64,000 bases of DNA from Rhabditophanes sp. KR3021 (taxonomy: Eukaryota; Nematoda; Chromadorea; Rhabditida; Alloionematidae): NCBI GenBank assembly GCA_963281155.1, contig CAUJLY010000003.1, positions 3,596,001-3,660,000 on the forward strand, in the 5' to 3' direction. Positions 48,901 through 60,157 of the stretch are shown piece by piece. A model generated the notes under the pieces. That model was given only the letters and a program-made list of their open reading frames with translations, had not been told where the DNA came from and made no database searches. The translations under genes were made by a program, and so were the position numbers. The number at the start of each line of letters is the position of its first letter. The first letter of the stretch is position 1.

Positions 48901-48970
48901 GACCGGTTTGATCGACTTCGGCACTGAACGTCTGTCTTCCCCCGATAATGTGAATTCTACTACTACTCAT
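45928..48970 (-). CDS. BAG1: BAG1-like Hsp70 co-chaperone
   Basis: Four exons: 48970-48763, 48722-48612, 47441-47122 and 45966-45928, in frame to 225 residues. It joins an N-terminal ubiquitin-like domain (FRELKDLILEKT, GLRIICRGKTM, DDTPLASLKLKENEKLMCMG) to a C-terminal BAG domain (LLENIDGLVIF, NREKRKNLVCEIQNVLGHND, VENWKNKVELEE). That order is diagnostic of BAG1, a nucleotide exchange factor of Hsp70 linked to the proteasome. The last exon is only 39 nt and lies 1155 nt from exon 3. Introns 2 (1170 nt) and 3 (1155 nt) each contain an antisense element. Read as single frames, this gene would look like unrelated small ORFs. It is tail to tail with the convertase (174 nt) and head to head with CNEP1R1 (205 nt). 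Confidence 0.88.
46380..47074 (+). pseudogene. Antisense nested element, family 2, in BAG1 intron 3
   Basis: Plus-strand remnant opposite to BAG1. It has a conserved 5' leader with TTTATTTTAG|TTG (AG at 46427-46428) and ATG at 46459. MEKGDVRKIPKRNIDEMALP comes first, then after frame breaks KNGDLFSRKESRMDTI, and finally, in another frame, ADILVKMMFDIKITFDN with TAA at 47072-47074. The block order equals the copy in CUL2 intron 2. A unique middle stretch (HEKWLERSRSNVEAGMNVIE) is absent or unreadable there. Protein not recognised. Confidence 0.6.
48090..48602 (+). pseudogene. Antisense nested element, family 1, in BAG1 intron 2
   Basis: Plus-strand remnant opposite to BAG1. The first part reads KKKQSTYLLLDVPTNVDLKT, then a TAG, then KKLVDVEVSGKIGEK. 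After a frame change near 48350 it has VVIYLDDLHISQALKLEYAI, then LTNIDDSGQSNHVMHLKHPH. It shows both family-1 landmarks (LLLDxPxxVD and NIDxSGQxN...KHP) in one copy, which ties the partial copies together. The last codons overlap the first bases of the host intron. Confidence 0.6.
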
Positions 48971-49175
48971 TGACGACCCCAGCTTGAAATATTTAAACCA
49001 AAAATAATGGTTACAAAATTAAACACCAAGACAACCTTCCAACTTGACTGTCATCTCAATATTCCCGCTGAGACTTTCCACATTCAAAATACGCGATTAG
49101 CTTGTCCATTGATTCAAGCAGTTTCTCGAATATCTAACTTCCTTATTTTGAGGAACTATATTTTTTATTAAAAAG
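48971..49175. promoter_or_regulatory. Shared upstream region of BAG1 and CNEP1R1
   Basis: A 205-nt gap separates the start codons of two divergently read genes, so it probably works as a bidirectional promoter. It is slightly richer in GC than the surroundings. No specific element was recognised. Confidence 0.5.
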
Positions 49176-50258
49176 ATGATTGACGACAATAATGTCAATA
49201 GAGATGGTAAGTCTTGCCAAAACATATATCACTTTGATGTGAACAAAATAAAAAATAACTTCAACATACTTAGTCAAAAAAGAGTTGTTCATTCACAAAG
49301 ATAGAGTTATACTAACAAGAAAAATAGTGAGTAAAACTACTAAACAGTAATACTTCAACAAAATACATAAATATGTGTTATTTATTCATTCACTTTTTAG
49401 TTTCTGTATCAGATATGATATTCTTCGACCGTCGACTAAATGAAATTATTTATCACAAAAGGAGAAAAGCCATTCAATGGAGAGGTAAGTAATGACTCAT
49501 ACCCACATATTTAGATAATAGAACTTTAAAATTACTATTCATTCATTGTTTACTTATAGCAATTCTTTTGGTTACAATACTAGTAACAATTTACGGCGGT
49601 TATTTCTGGGTAATAGATTTAAAGATTAGAGATGTTAGTAGTTTTTATTTAATCAAATTATCAATTATTTTGTTTTTTACAGACTCCATTATTAGATTCT
49701 TTATCAAACCATGCTTTATTTACAATCTCCTCTGCATTCCTAATAATTTTATTCTTTCCACTACAAATTCAAAAACGGGTCATAAGTTCATCGATGTAAG
49801 TTTTAAAAATGGTACCAATAAATGCTGTTACACATACATTGGGTAAATGCAATTGTTGTCATTTTATCCATTTCTCAATAATAGGAAATGGCTTCCTCTC
49901 GCTTAGCCGTCTATTTGAGCTTTCTTGTATGGTGTCTCTTTCGATCTTTACACATAATTACTATAAATCGTTAACTTTGTACAACTTTAAATTAATACAT
50001 AGTCTTATCGTCCGTTGTTGTCACGGACATTCACATCAAAAATGAGTAGCCATTTCTTGTGTTGATTTTTGTAGAAAAGACATACAATTTTTAGTTTTAT
50101 TGTAAGTATTTAAATATCCACTTTTTAGCATTTCGTCACGCTGTCGCAGAGTCTTGGCCCAATACTATCTTCATTGTGATGATGTAAGTATCCAATCTCA
50201 CCATCAAAGTAATTTATTGTTGCAGGATGGAAAGTTAATTATACAACGTACTGCATGA
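49176..50258 (+). CDS. CNEP1R1: Nuclear envelope phosphatase-regulatory subunit 1
   Basis: Six short exons: 49176-49206, 49401-49484, 49560-49633, 49683-49795, 50129-50183 and 50226-50258, in frame to 129 residues (human 125). CNEP1R1 (TMEM188) binds and activates the phosphatase CTDNEP1 at the ER/nuclear envelope, which dephosphorylates lipin and so controls lipid synthesis. Matches are FDRRLNEIIYHKRRKAIQWR, a first membrane segment (ILLVTILVTIYGGYFWVID), LLDSLSNHALFTISSAFLII with the second segment, QKRVISS, then RCRRVLAQYYLHCDD and DGKLIIQRTA. The stop is TGA. No single open frame covers it; the call rests on splice phase plus the strong homologous order of segments. Confidence 0.9.
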
Positions 50259-51300
50259 CAAAACACGATTGTCAATCGAAACTAAGATATGGCGCTGTTC
50301 TAATGGAAAGTAACTTAGTGTGTTAATCTAACGTTTCTATTATTTTTTAAATCTTAAACGTCAAGCTGTTGATCAGCTGCATTCAACGACGCACACACGT
50401 TTTATTTCTTCTTTTTACATCTTAATTTTTGAAGTTTTAAAAATAATTGTGTTGAACAAAAAAGTTTGTGTGTATAGACACTTTAATAAACGTTCTTTAC
50501 CACTATACAAAGACATCGCATATCCGCAATTCATCCTCATTTTAGAGTATATGGCCAGCCTCCATTTTAGTAATCCTTATCATTAAACATTACAATTATT
50601 ATTTACTTTAACAATCAATACATGGAATAAAATATATTACTATAAATAATACACTCTCCTTGCGCATTTACAGGTAATCTGCCTCATGTGATTTTTTTGC
50701 TGTGTTCTTTCTGCTTTATTTTTTGTAATAAGATGTTATTGATATACCTACTTAGAGGTAAGTGATTTTGTATAATTTGACACAAAATATTCACGTTTAT
50801 AATAATATGTTTCCTATAAACAAACCACTTTGATATAGAATTCGACACTGTTTTTGTTAGTATATTAGATGGCCGATTTAATGTGAACCATGGACATTAA
50901 TAAACATTGACTGTTTTTACTATTTTCGTTTAAACATATTGCTTTAGTATAAGTATATAGATAAACTGTTTTTATATCAAAGTTTAGATCTCATTTCGAT
51001 TACTAAATTTTACGTTTCGCGTTCTTTTTTATGCCTATTTGTGATTACTAATGAATTACAGACTTTATTTCTTTGTTTGGTGAGTCTCATTTACTGGCGA
51101 CAACTATACATTCATTTCTAACTAACCTATATTTTGTTCTTATCTGATTAAACACACCATGGAATTATCAAATATGACTACTACGTTGATGAATAATAAT
51201 AGTGAAATATTGGCCCAGTCTATATCTCTTGACGCGACGACAGCTTTCAACACAAGGCAACACGACAGCGAGCACCATTTCATTTTTAAATAACCGTAGT
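50259..51300. other. Spacer between CNEP1R1 and SLC66A2
   Basis: Mostly non-coding. Two short splice-bounded open pieces on the plus strand are worth noting. About 50674-50757 sits between an ACAG acceptor and GTAAGT and encodes a hydrophobic stretch (VIFLLCSFCFIF). About 51061-51078 sits between ACAG and GTGAGT. They might be exons of a tiny membrane protein or 5' exons of SLC66A2. I could not join them convincingly. Confidence 0.3.
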
Positions 51301-53014
51301 ATGACAGATATGTTTCTCCTGCTATTCAAATGGTTAATAGCATTAGTTTTGGTATTTGGAGCACCATGCGTCTACATTCCACAATACCTGAAGATACAAA
51401 AGCTTCGTGATAGTTCAGGCTTCAGTCTGTATGTCTGCCTAGCCTTAATTGTTGCTAATGTATTAAGAATATTGTTTTGGTAAGTATCGACATTCCTCAT
51501 CCTATATGACAATTTATTTCTCCATATAAATTTGACACCCTTTCAAATATGCATATTATTTTAGGTTTGGTAATCACTATGAAACTCCATTACTCATCCA
51601 AAGCAGTGTTATGTTAATGGCTATGTTTGTGATGCTTGAAATCTCCGTGCGAATGAAACGACACAATACTCAAAAATCTTTACGAACATCTATTTGGAGT
51701 AAGTTAAATAAAAATAGTAGTATAAATAGTTTATTAAATAATCGTTATAATCATACGAAAGCAATAAACAAATACGGTTAGCATCAAAAATTTATATATT
51801 TAGAAGTTTATTATACGTTCGAAAGTTCCTTTTATCAGTTTATACATTTGAAAGTTTCTTTTATCAATTTATGCATCTGAAAGTTCTTTTTACAATTTTT
51901 TAAGGTATAAAGTATTGGCGACGGGACAATAATTAAAGTTCAAAAATATTTTAGTTTTTTGATGTTTGTAAAAATGATTAATACTTTAATAACATTTTGA
52001 ATTTGTTACCAATAAAAACAATGCTATTTAAAGCTTCACATAACACGTTTTAGAATGCGTTTCAGCAATACATCTAAAAATACATTAATAATTATGAACC
52101 TTTAATAATATTATTATTCTATTCAATCCAATTCTATATTTGGTTTTCAGTTAAAACTAATATTACCGACCAATTTTTCCTTGGTATCATTTTATTAAGT
52201 AATCAGTGTATGATAAGAATTGATAATGATTGTAATGGCTTGATTCTTGTACTTATCTAAAAAATAAAGCGTGAGTATTTTGGTGCCTTTCAATTTTTAT
52301 GATATTCGCATATGATTAATAATTCTTAAGTCTATATTCTTGATAAGTCTGCTTCTGATATCGTAGAATTATAAAGGTATAACAGATTAAACTATTTAAA
52401 AAATGGTTATATACAATAACCTAAATGAGTTTGTAAAAGATAAGAAATAAAATATAGCATTTTAAATTATTTATAAATAAATAACTAATAATTTTTAGAA
52501 GGTCATTTTATGACAGATTTTTGGCAATGGACTGATTTGCCATCCTATTTTGTTGCTTTGGCAATGTTTTCTGCCGGAGCCTCATTACTTACTGCTATTT
52601 TTATTCAATACAACTGGTACGTTGATGGACTAGGTTTGGTAGCATTATTGACTGAAGCATGTCTTGGTGTGCCCCAATTGTTCAGAAACTTCCAGAGAAA
52701 ATCAACCGCTGGTATGAGGTAAGAAGGGCCATTTAGAATTATTCTCAATTCAATATTTTAGTTTGCCAATGGTTCTCGGATGGCTGGGAGGAGATATTGG
52801 AAAAACAATTTATTTCTACGTCAAAGATAGTCCTTTCCAATTTAAAGTATGCGGCTTCTTGCAGATATCAATTGACATTCTGATTCTACTGGAAGTATTC
52901 ATGTACAGAGGAAACAATCGTCGTCATTCTGATGAAGCTAGTTTTTCATCAAAATCAAGTTCGATTGCTGAACTACCTATTTCAAGTGATAATGCCTTCC
53001 CGGAGCAAAATTAG
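51301..53014 (+). CDS. SLC66A2: PQ-loop membrane protein SLC66A2 (PQLC1)
   Basis: Four exons: 51301-51479, 51565-51698, 52499-52718 and 52762-53014, in frame to 261 residues (human 271). PQ-loop repeat protein with about seven membrane segments, an endosome/Golgi-localised relative of lysosomal amino-acid exporters. PQ-loop 1 is YIPQYLKIQKLRDSSGFSLY and PQ-loop 2 is LGVPQLFRNFQRKSTAGMSL. Other matches are LIVANVLRILFWFGNHYETP, DFWQWTDLPSYFV and GWLGGDIGKTIYF. The tail is Ser-rich and hydrophilic. The frame is open upstream of the ATG at 51301, so an extra N-terminal piece is possible. Intron 2 is 800 nt and contains a tandem repeat but no coding remnant. Confidence 0.92.
51807..51898. repeat. 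Three-copy tandem repeat, about 30 nt, in SLC66A2 intron 2
   Basis: Three imperfect copies of a unit like TTTATACATTTGAAAGTTTC followed by TTTTATCAAT. The copies begin near 51807, 51839 and 51869. No function evident. Confidence 0.65.
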
Positions 53015-53656
53015 ACTCTTTTAATATATGTAATATATTATTTTAACGGTTAATAACAACTACATTTTTGGGCATATTAAGTTCATAGTATATTATATTT
53101 TTGATGTATAATTAATTAAATTTGCTTTTAACTAAATTTCCATTAATGGCTTCAATTGTCTGTATATTGTACTTTCTGAATGTTTATACGATAACTTTTA
53201 GTCTGGATTGTTATTATTTTGAATATAAAATCTCTTTTTAAATAGCCTCATAATACTTTAAGCCTATTAGTTGGCATATATTTAATACAATAAAAATGAG
53301 TCCTCAGTTATTGTTTTTTTACAACATGGTGTAGCAATTCAACCCATTGAATTTTTCTTGATTAGCATAAGCCAACTTTCATCATGGGACAGTGTTAGAT
53401 CCGGCGATGTGCATATTCAGACAAAGAACATTATCCACAGTGACATTCCAACTTATATTTATTGTACACAATTTAAACGGCATGTAACAAGCTCATTCTG
53501 TTCAATTGCCAATCACAGCGCTTAAGCCTTTTGATTAATGTAACTACTAAAGTATTCCTATTGCAAGGCAAATATAAATCAAAAAATAAATAAACTTATA
53601 TAAAGATGTGTTTATTAGGTTCAAAAACGAAATACATGGGCACATCATTTTAATAT
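53015..53656. other. Intergenic spacer after SLC66A2
   Basis: AT-rich, with no supported coding sequence. It holds the 3' ends of the convergent SLC66A2 and small membrane-protein genes; AATAAA-type signals occur near 53289 and 53587. Confidence 0.5.
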
Positions 53657-54059
53657 CTAACTTTTAGTTTTGCTCTTAGATATTCCTGAACTTTTTTTAG
53701 TTGTACTAAAGTTTGAGACCTCTTTAAAGTTCATATCAATTTTATCAAGAGCACGCATGTTGATTTCTCTTTCTTGATGTTGCTTTTCTTTTTCTCGCTT
53801 TATAAATCTATCAACCAAAACAATAATTATTACAATCGAAGTAATTGCAATGACTGCTTCACTAGCCGGTAAAACATGATATTTTTGAGCAATTTTACCC
53901 AATGGCGATTGTTCTTCTGGTGCTTAATTTTCCACTATCTAAAGGACCATGTAGTGGAGGTGATGGATTTGTTTTACTTTGTGAAGCATCAAAAAGTCAA
54001 ATGATGGGTCATAAAGTCATACCTTTATTACGTAGTTCAATCTCTTCAGGATTATTCAT
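53657..54059 (-). CDS. Small single-pass membrane protein, unknown
   Basis: Two exons on the minus strand, 54059-54023 and 53922-53657, giving 100 residues from an internal ATG. The sequence is MNNPEEIELRNK, then PEEQSPLGKIAQKYHVLP, one strong hydrophobic segment (AVIAITSIVIIIVLVDRF), a charged coiled-coil-like stretch (KREKEKQHQEREI) and a Lys/Ser-rich tail. I do not recognise the family. The intron acceptor (AAAATTAAG) has a poor pyrimidine tract. The frame continues upstream of the ATG for about 40 codons, so the start is uncertain. A plus-strand open frame over the same DNA (53902-54189) looks like its shadow. Confidence 0.5.
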
Positions 54060-54216
54060 GGGTTTCTCTGTTGTCACTGAGACACTTTTATTTGCAGCAA
54101 CTGATGCTTGGATTGTGGATGGTGTCAAATACACTACTACTGTTGTATACAAAAAGGGGTGCAGTTTACAAATAGGCTATTTACATTGATGCGTTTAAAA
54201 AGTTTATTAAACCAGC

Positions 54217-54592
54217 ATGTCTCAAGGATCCTCATCTAACAATACCCCACAAAGAAGAGGAGCAGCATCAAATCTGACTTTTCAAGGTATGTAAATATAT
54301 GTTGATGACATCCGCAATACTGATTAATAGAATTTTTAGATGACCACGTCCGAAGTGCTTCCATTGGCGAGTTGTCTGATATTTTTGCCTCGGAAACGAC
54401 AGATAGAAAGCCTCTTGCCGACAAAGAAACTCATAATCATGATAGCGGTACTTATCATTTCCAATGTGTCAATTAATTTATATTTTAGACAAAAAATCGT
54501 CTGATCTCAAAGAATTGGATGACGCCCTTGCTGAAGAGAAAAAACTAGATTGGCAACTGGAAACGTTTGAGGATATTTTGAATAAAAGATAA
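54217..54592 (+). CDS. Small acidic protein, unknown
   Basis: Three exons, 54217-54286, 54340-54447 and 54489-54592, in frame to 93 residues. It is hydrophilic: a Ser/Asn/Arg N-terminus (TPQRRGAASNLTF), a middle with RSASIGELSDIFASET (possible phosphorylation sites) and a helical acidic C-terminus (DLKELDDALAEEKKLDWQLE then FEDILNKR). No membrane segment or signal peptide. Not recognised. The next gene (54726-54992) has a similar C-terminal layout (LDELSNILAECKADDW), so the two may be tandem paralogues. Head to head with the small membrane-protein gene, 157 nt apart. Confidence 0.6.
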
Positions 54593-54725
54593 ACGGGCAA
54601 ATTATCACTTCATAAAAGTCTTATCACGATTTACTTGTATATTACAGCCTTATAAACTTATTTTTTTCAATTTCAGTTGCTAATTCTTGAACATTTGAAT
54701 AAAATATTTGTTTTACACCTTTTCT

Positions 54726-54992
54726 ATGTCTAATTCGGAAGAAGAATCTGAAATTACGGCCCAATTGGAGTACTTTGCTACTGATTGCCAAATATCTACT
54801 ACCGATATATTATTTGAAGACAGTTTATCCGTGGGTGATGCAGAAAGTAAGCTAAATTTGATGTGATTGAAAAACGGTTGCTTTTTAGACAACACAAAAC
54901 AAGTATTGGATGAATTATCGAATATTTTGGCTGAGTGTAAAGCTGATGACTGGATGAATACACATATAAATTTTATAGTGAGAGAGCAATAA
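54726..54992 (+). CDS. Small acidic protein, possible tandem paralogue
   Basis: Two exons, 54726-54846 and 54889-54992 (42-nt intron), giving 74 residues. It starts MSNSEEESEITAQLEYF, contains TTDILFEDSLSV and ends with the helical QVLDELSNILAECKADDWM. Both exons are short with a local-type intron and in-frame join, and the composition is protein-like. Function unknown. Its last exon begins in the same phase as the last exon of the preceding gene (one base carried over) and has the same length (104 nt). Confidence 0.55.
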
Positions 54993-55186
54993 AAGTTACT
55001 AAATCAAATAATCTTACATTTTTTACTTCCACATTAAACTATTAATCTTTTGAATTTGTAAAATAACCCCAGTAATCTCTTCAACAAGCTTTATTTATAA
55101 CAAATTATTGTTCATATGGTCAATAATTATATAATTAATATTATATATTTATTTTTGAAAATAAAAGTTAAATAATAGTTAAAAAA

Positions 55187-56787
55187 CTAAGCGAAGACAG
55201 ATCCCATTGGATCGAATAATTCCTTTAAATCTTCCATCATATCCTCGTCATGTGTGGTGATGGAGTTAATGTTTTCAATGGATCCCATTAAGGATGTTGT
55301 ATTGCTGTCGCTTTCAAAGAAACCGCATTCACATTTTATTTGAAGGAGCTCCTTTTGCTCTCTGATAAACAAGCATTCCCACTCTTCCTCATTGCTAAAG
55401 TAGAAGATAGACGGATCGCGTGATTGCTGTTTTTCTTGATCATCTATATCGAATGAATCATCATTGTTGTTGTTGAATGTGTAAGCTCCCATTTCGTTCC
55501 ACAAAAGCCAATCACCAATGTCCATTTGGCGGAAGCGACAAAGTTCTTGAACAATATCTAATCGGCATTCAGTTGGTCCGAGGATGGTTCCGTAAAACTC
55601 CTTTTCCTCCTCATTATTGTTTCCAAATAAAGGGGTACATTGTGGAGAGATTGAAGAAGTTGTTCTGCATCCAAATGAACCATAATATCCTGAAATTAAC
55701 AATTATTTGAATGAATGACTCACTGCTTACCTTCATTTGTTTGGTAAACAAAAGCTGGATGAGAAGCATGGTATCCTAAAATTAAATGTATGTTTAGCTT
55801 TCAAAAATAACTGCAAAACTTACCGTCATTTGTAATTAGTGATGCATCAACAACTTTCTTAGATATGACGTTGGTAATTAATGAAAAAGCCGAAGAGGAA
55901 AAGAATTTTCCTGGACGTGCAGTAATATGTATGTGAGGGAACTTTGAGGTAGGGAAGTAAGTCTCAAGTGCTGCATTAATTCCATCTCCAATTTGCTTGA
56001 AGTTGTGGATATTGACACTTGAAAAACCACTACCAATACTAATCATGTTGACAGTATTGATACCGAAATCTTCGGACATCTCAAAGAGCTGACAAATATA
56101 CTTCAAGGACTGAAAATAGGCAGATGGCGTTTGTCTATCGAATCCAAGGTTGAAGCTAAAACCAACTAATTTCATGTTGCTACGGTAGACAGCAGTCAAA
56201 ATAGAAGGAATTTCGTCCAAATCCGCTCCAAGAAAAGCATTAGGGTCACTAGAGGATACTTCACCTAAAACATTGACTTCGAGGAGCAATTGCGCTTCTG
56301 GATATTGGCGTTGAATTTTGTTTAGATCTCTCTCGCTGGAGAAAGTCATAGTCGGAATGTTGTGTTTGGCAGCGATGTTGATGCTGTTAGCAGTCAACAA
56401 TGGATTTCCGTAAATGATTCTAGAAGGATCAACAACTTCTAAAATGTCATCGACTGTTTGCTTGGAATTGGCGTAAAATCCCATAATTGGAGACGAAGCT
56501 AGAAGCTTCAAAAGAATATTATTGTTATTGCAATTGACAGCGTAAAAAGGTTGGACACGTGGTAATGTTGTGGTCCAGACGTCGACAAGTTCATTAATTA
56601 GGCCCATATTCATAACATAAAAGGGTCTAAGATCTCCTTGACAAGTTTTTAAATGAGCAACATGTTTGGCGAAGGCGTCTGAGTTTGTTGACTTTTTGAA
56701 AATGCTAACTGATTTGTTTCCAAAGTGTTCGATTCTAAAGTTTGATTCTGATGAATAATCATTGGTGATAATGTTAAAAAATTTCAT
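55187..56787 (-). CDS. Ornithine decarboxylase-like protein without catalytic residues
   Basis: Three exons, 56787-55824, 55775-55731 and 55689-55187, in frame to 503 residues (ODC about 461). The fold matches ODC throughout: LPRVQPFYAV, RIIYGNPLL, SSAFSLITNVISKKVV, YYGSFGC, DIGDWLLWNEMGAYTF. The active site is gone. The PLP lysine in PFYAVK is Asn (PFYAVN), GFDCASK is GFYANSK, HVGSG is NLGFD, the GGG loop is IGSGFSS, AEPGR is TARPGK, NDGVYGSF is NEGYYGSF and GPTCD is GPTEC. It therefore cannot be a normal decarboxylase. It is most like an antizyme-inhibitor or other pseudoenzyme that could bind antizyme or an active ODC. The C-terminus is extended and very acidic (IENINSITTHDEDMMEDLKE). Confidence 0.9.
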
Positions 56788-56839
56788 AATTCGGTTAAAA
56801 TAAGATTGTAAGAGGCTTGATTTATCTTAAAGTGACGAT

Positions 56840-57122
56840 GCTAGGGAGGTCTTTTGATGAAATAGACCACAAGTTTCGGAATAGACCCCCCGTCAGAAAT
56901 TGGTGACTTCAAGGATGAAATTTTAGAAAGGATTGAGCACCAGGTGAAATTATACCGGGCTCTTGTCGTTTGCTTTATAGTAACTTCACAAGGCAGATAT
57001 CCACAAAACACAGCAAGGATCTGGATCCCAAGGTGGCTTATTTTCAAGTTGATGCTTACTTTTTGTCAATGGCTCGAGCTTTGAGGTGGGGTTGGTTGAA
57101 TTATCAAGAATCTAAATTATAA
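56840..57122 (+). pseudogene. Decayed coding fragment next to the ODC-like gene
   Basis: Plus-strand, protein-like in three frames in turn: FDEIDHKFRNRPPVRNW, then GDFKDEILERIEHQVKLYRA, then KHSKDLDPKVAYFQVDAYFL and SMARALRWGWLNYQESKL. It looks like one coding sequence with two frame changes and a TAA end. Not recognised. More GC-rich than the flanks. It may be another relic of the nested elements or an old gene fragment. Confidence 0.35.
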
Positions 57123-60100
57123 TGTAATATTGGTATCTAAATAATCTTGCAAACATACTAATTCAAAGAATTGGTTAAATAAGAAAAGATTCTTAGACTC
57201 TCCTACTGAAGAAATTTTTGCTCAAAAATAGGGGACAGGTGTCTTCAATCTGAGTCCGCACACGCACTATCCCAAGAACGTATTGGACTAGCTTAGTTAA
57301 TAACAATAATAAGATTGAACTTTTATAGTTAAAAGTTGATCTGAAAAAAGCAATTATTAGGGATGTCAGACGATATTATTAAAGAGAGACCAATGTAAGA
57401 ATAGATTGAATAAAATATCTAACATGTATGTGTTAAATTGATACTTTTTTAAATCATATGACATTAAAAAAGGAAAAAGTATTTTGACAAATAATTAATA
57501 AATACATGAATGCATACTTTTTGATAAATATTAGGAATGAAAGTTGACAGAAAGCTAACACATTTATATAGTTGTGTATTTGGGTATTTAAAAACCAAAA
57601 ATGTAAACTAAAGTGTTAGACAGGTGATATAAGCATGACTGACACTACTACTCTATTTCGAGATTCAGATTTTAAATCTTTTTGTTAGTCCTTTTTTGAG
57701 ATAACCGCATTATCAAATGATAACACAAAATTAGATTAAAGTATACAATTAGTAATCGAAACAATATTGTGATACATTTTCGCAACCAATGAATTAATAT
57801 ATTCCGGAGCAGTTTTAATACAACCAAGCGTTTGTTATAAATTTTGTCTCAAAAACAGTGACGTTGCATGAATGTAAAAGACGCTTCAATATTTAAATAA
57901 ATAAAATATATGATGATGATAAAGATAAAAGCTGAAGATGTTCACAAATTTAGTTTAACAACGACAGAATACTTTCGCTTTGTGGACATTATTACTTTAG
58001 TCAAATTTTGAAAGTGAATGATATTACGAGTAGGAGAAGGTTAAATAATCGATTGATTAAATATATTTAAAAAATGCACCATGTGAAATATAGAGAATAA
58101 AGAATGAAAATTATAAGCTACTGTCAATGCTGCTTCTCCTTAAAAATTATTGTGCGGCTTATGGAAAAACTGATTAGAGTAATTAAAATGCGATGCTATG
58201 TAAAAAGGGTAGAGTTCATAGAGGACAATATTTTTTTATGTCTTTGTTTATAAAGAGAAAAGTGTACTGCTGTTTAATAGTACACTAGTACATTTTTCTG
58301 AAAGCAATAGTGTGAGTTACATTTATTTTGGACAAAATATAATATTTAAATGGTTTAAAAGAACATCCACTTATATTAAAACTATTTTTGGAATGAATGC
58401 CAACTTTTTAAATGCAGATAACAACATTTGCGATGTGTGACCAAAGAAAAGTCCATTTGCTTTTGATTAGAATAATTGCTTTTGACAAAAAATGTCGTCA
58501 ACAAACATGTATTTTTTAAACTAACAAAGAAGGATTAGATGAAATTTTGACGTAGATAAATATATACGGTAAACCTAATAAATTGTTAGTATTTTTGTTT
58601 TGAAATTTTACAGATTAATGTATAATAAAGCAATCTATTAGCTTTAGCTATATGTTTTAAATAAAATGATGTTTGATTTTTCTATTTGTCATAAGTCAAT
58701 CATGATTAGATAGGCTAAAATAATTGCCAAGTACTAGCTGCCAAACGTATATCAGATCTGATTGTTTGAAAATCAGTGCAAAAAGATTAAAATAATGTGA
58801 CGAAAAATCATTGATAAATCAAAATTCATGATCCGATTAAATATACAAACTATTTTATTTGCAATTGATGTTAATTTAAACAGAGACAAAGTTAATGCAT
58901 TTTTTCGAGTCAACTACTCTCAAAATGATTATCGTTGTTTTATTTTGGCTCATAATGTATAGCAAATGTAATCCGATTCACAATAGAATGTTAACTTGCC
59001 AGCATAACAACAAATGCATTTCGAATGAATGTTAAACATATCAACATTGAATAACTTTATTTCATGCCTACTACTTGATCATGATGAAATGTTCCCATAG
59101 TTCACCAAAGTACATAAATATTTATTTTTGTGTAGAATGATAAAAATAATCTTAATAAAGTATAACTAATATAGCAAATGACGTCAAGCTTGTTTTTATC
59201 TTTGAGTTATCACTCTTAAAATGAACGTTTATAAATAGCTAATAGATAAAAGTTATTTTTAAACAATTGTTTAATCATTTAAATGCGGAAAATGTTATTA
59301 TGTGTTTTTAAATGCCAAGGAAAATACACTAAATATAATGAATTTTTTAAGAATAAAAGGCAAATACTTGACGTTTATTATTTACTTTCAGATGCTAATT
59401 ATTTTTCTCCCTGAAACTAGGGAAACATTATGTTATCTGCTACAAACCATTGTATTATGTTAGAAACTTTCTAAAGTTTGATTATGGTGACATCATACAT
59501 ATTAACAAATAAACAATTGTGTTATATATTTTGTTATGTTTATCTTCTCAATTAAGTACAAAATCGAGTTTTGAAAAATTCATAGTACAATGTGACATGG
59601 TTAAAGCTATCAACAATTATTTTTTAAAAGGACTTTTGCTTAATCAGATACTATAATCTTTGAATGATAAAACATGTATTAATTATAAAAAAAGAATTCG
59701 TAATAACTATATCAAACGGGAAAGATAAAACCAAGTGTACTGTTTTAAAAATAGAAAATGATTTCATAAAAGATTATTCGTACTGCCAAGCAATTAAATT
59801 ACAATAATAAATCGACGAACATGCTTGTAGAACGAATTGAGTAGATAATTTCCCATGTTTTTTGATTCTCACAAACGCTCTATTTTCAGATTTGTTGTAC
59901 AATCAGAACAATTCACTACTAGATCGGTTTAATCAGAACTATTCACCACTAGATTGGTTTAATCAAAGCAATTCAATAGTAGTTTGGTTTATGGATCTTT
60001 GAAGATTAAGTTTGATATTTTTATGATATCTAAACGAACACAAAAACAATAGATTTAAAGAATAATTTCTTTTATTTAAAACGAAAAAAAGTAACCGTAA

Positions 60101-60157
60101 CAAGTATTGATCTGCAATATGTAGATCAGATAGGTGAATAGATGACATTGTTTGTAA
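57123..60157. other. AT-rich intergenic region
   Basis: About 3 kb without supported coding sequence. It contains an exact-length 30-nt tandem repeat at 59901-59990 and is otherwise featureless to the eye. Confidence 0.55.
59901..59990. repeat. Three-copy 30-nt tandem repeat
   Basis: Three head-to-tail units of exactly 30 nt, each like AATCAGAACAATTCACTACT followed by AGATTGGTTT. Units 1 and 2 differ at about three positions; unit 3 is more diverged. It lies about 170 nt past the stop of the TFIIS-N-like gene. Confidence 0.8.

Noticed and set aside
53902..54189. Plus-strand membrane-like open frame
   Set aside because: It overlaps the start of the minus-strand small membrane-protein gene and has no splice or homology support.
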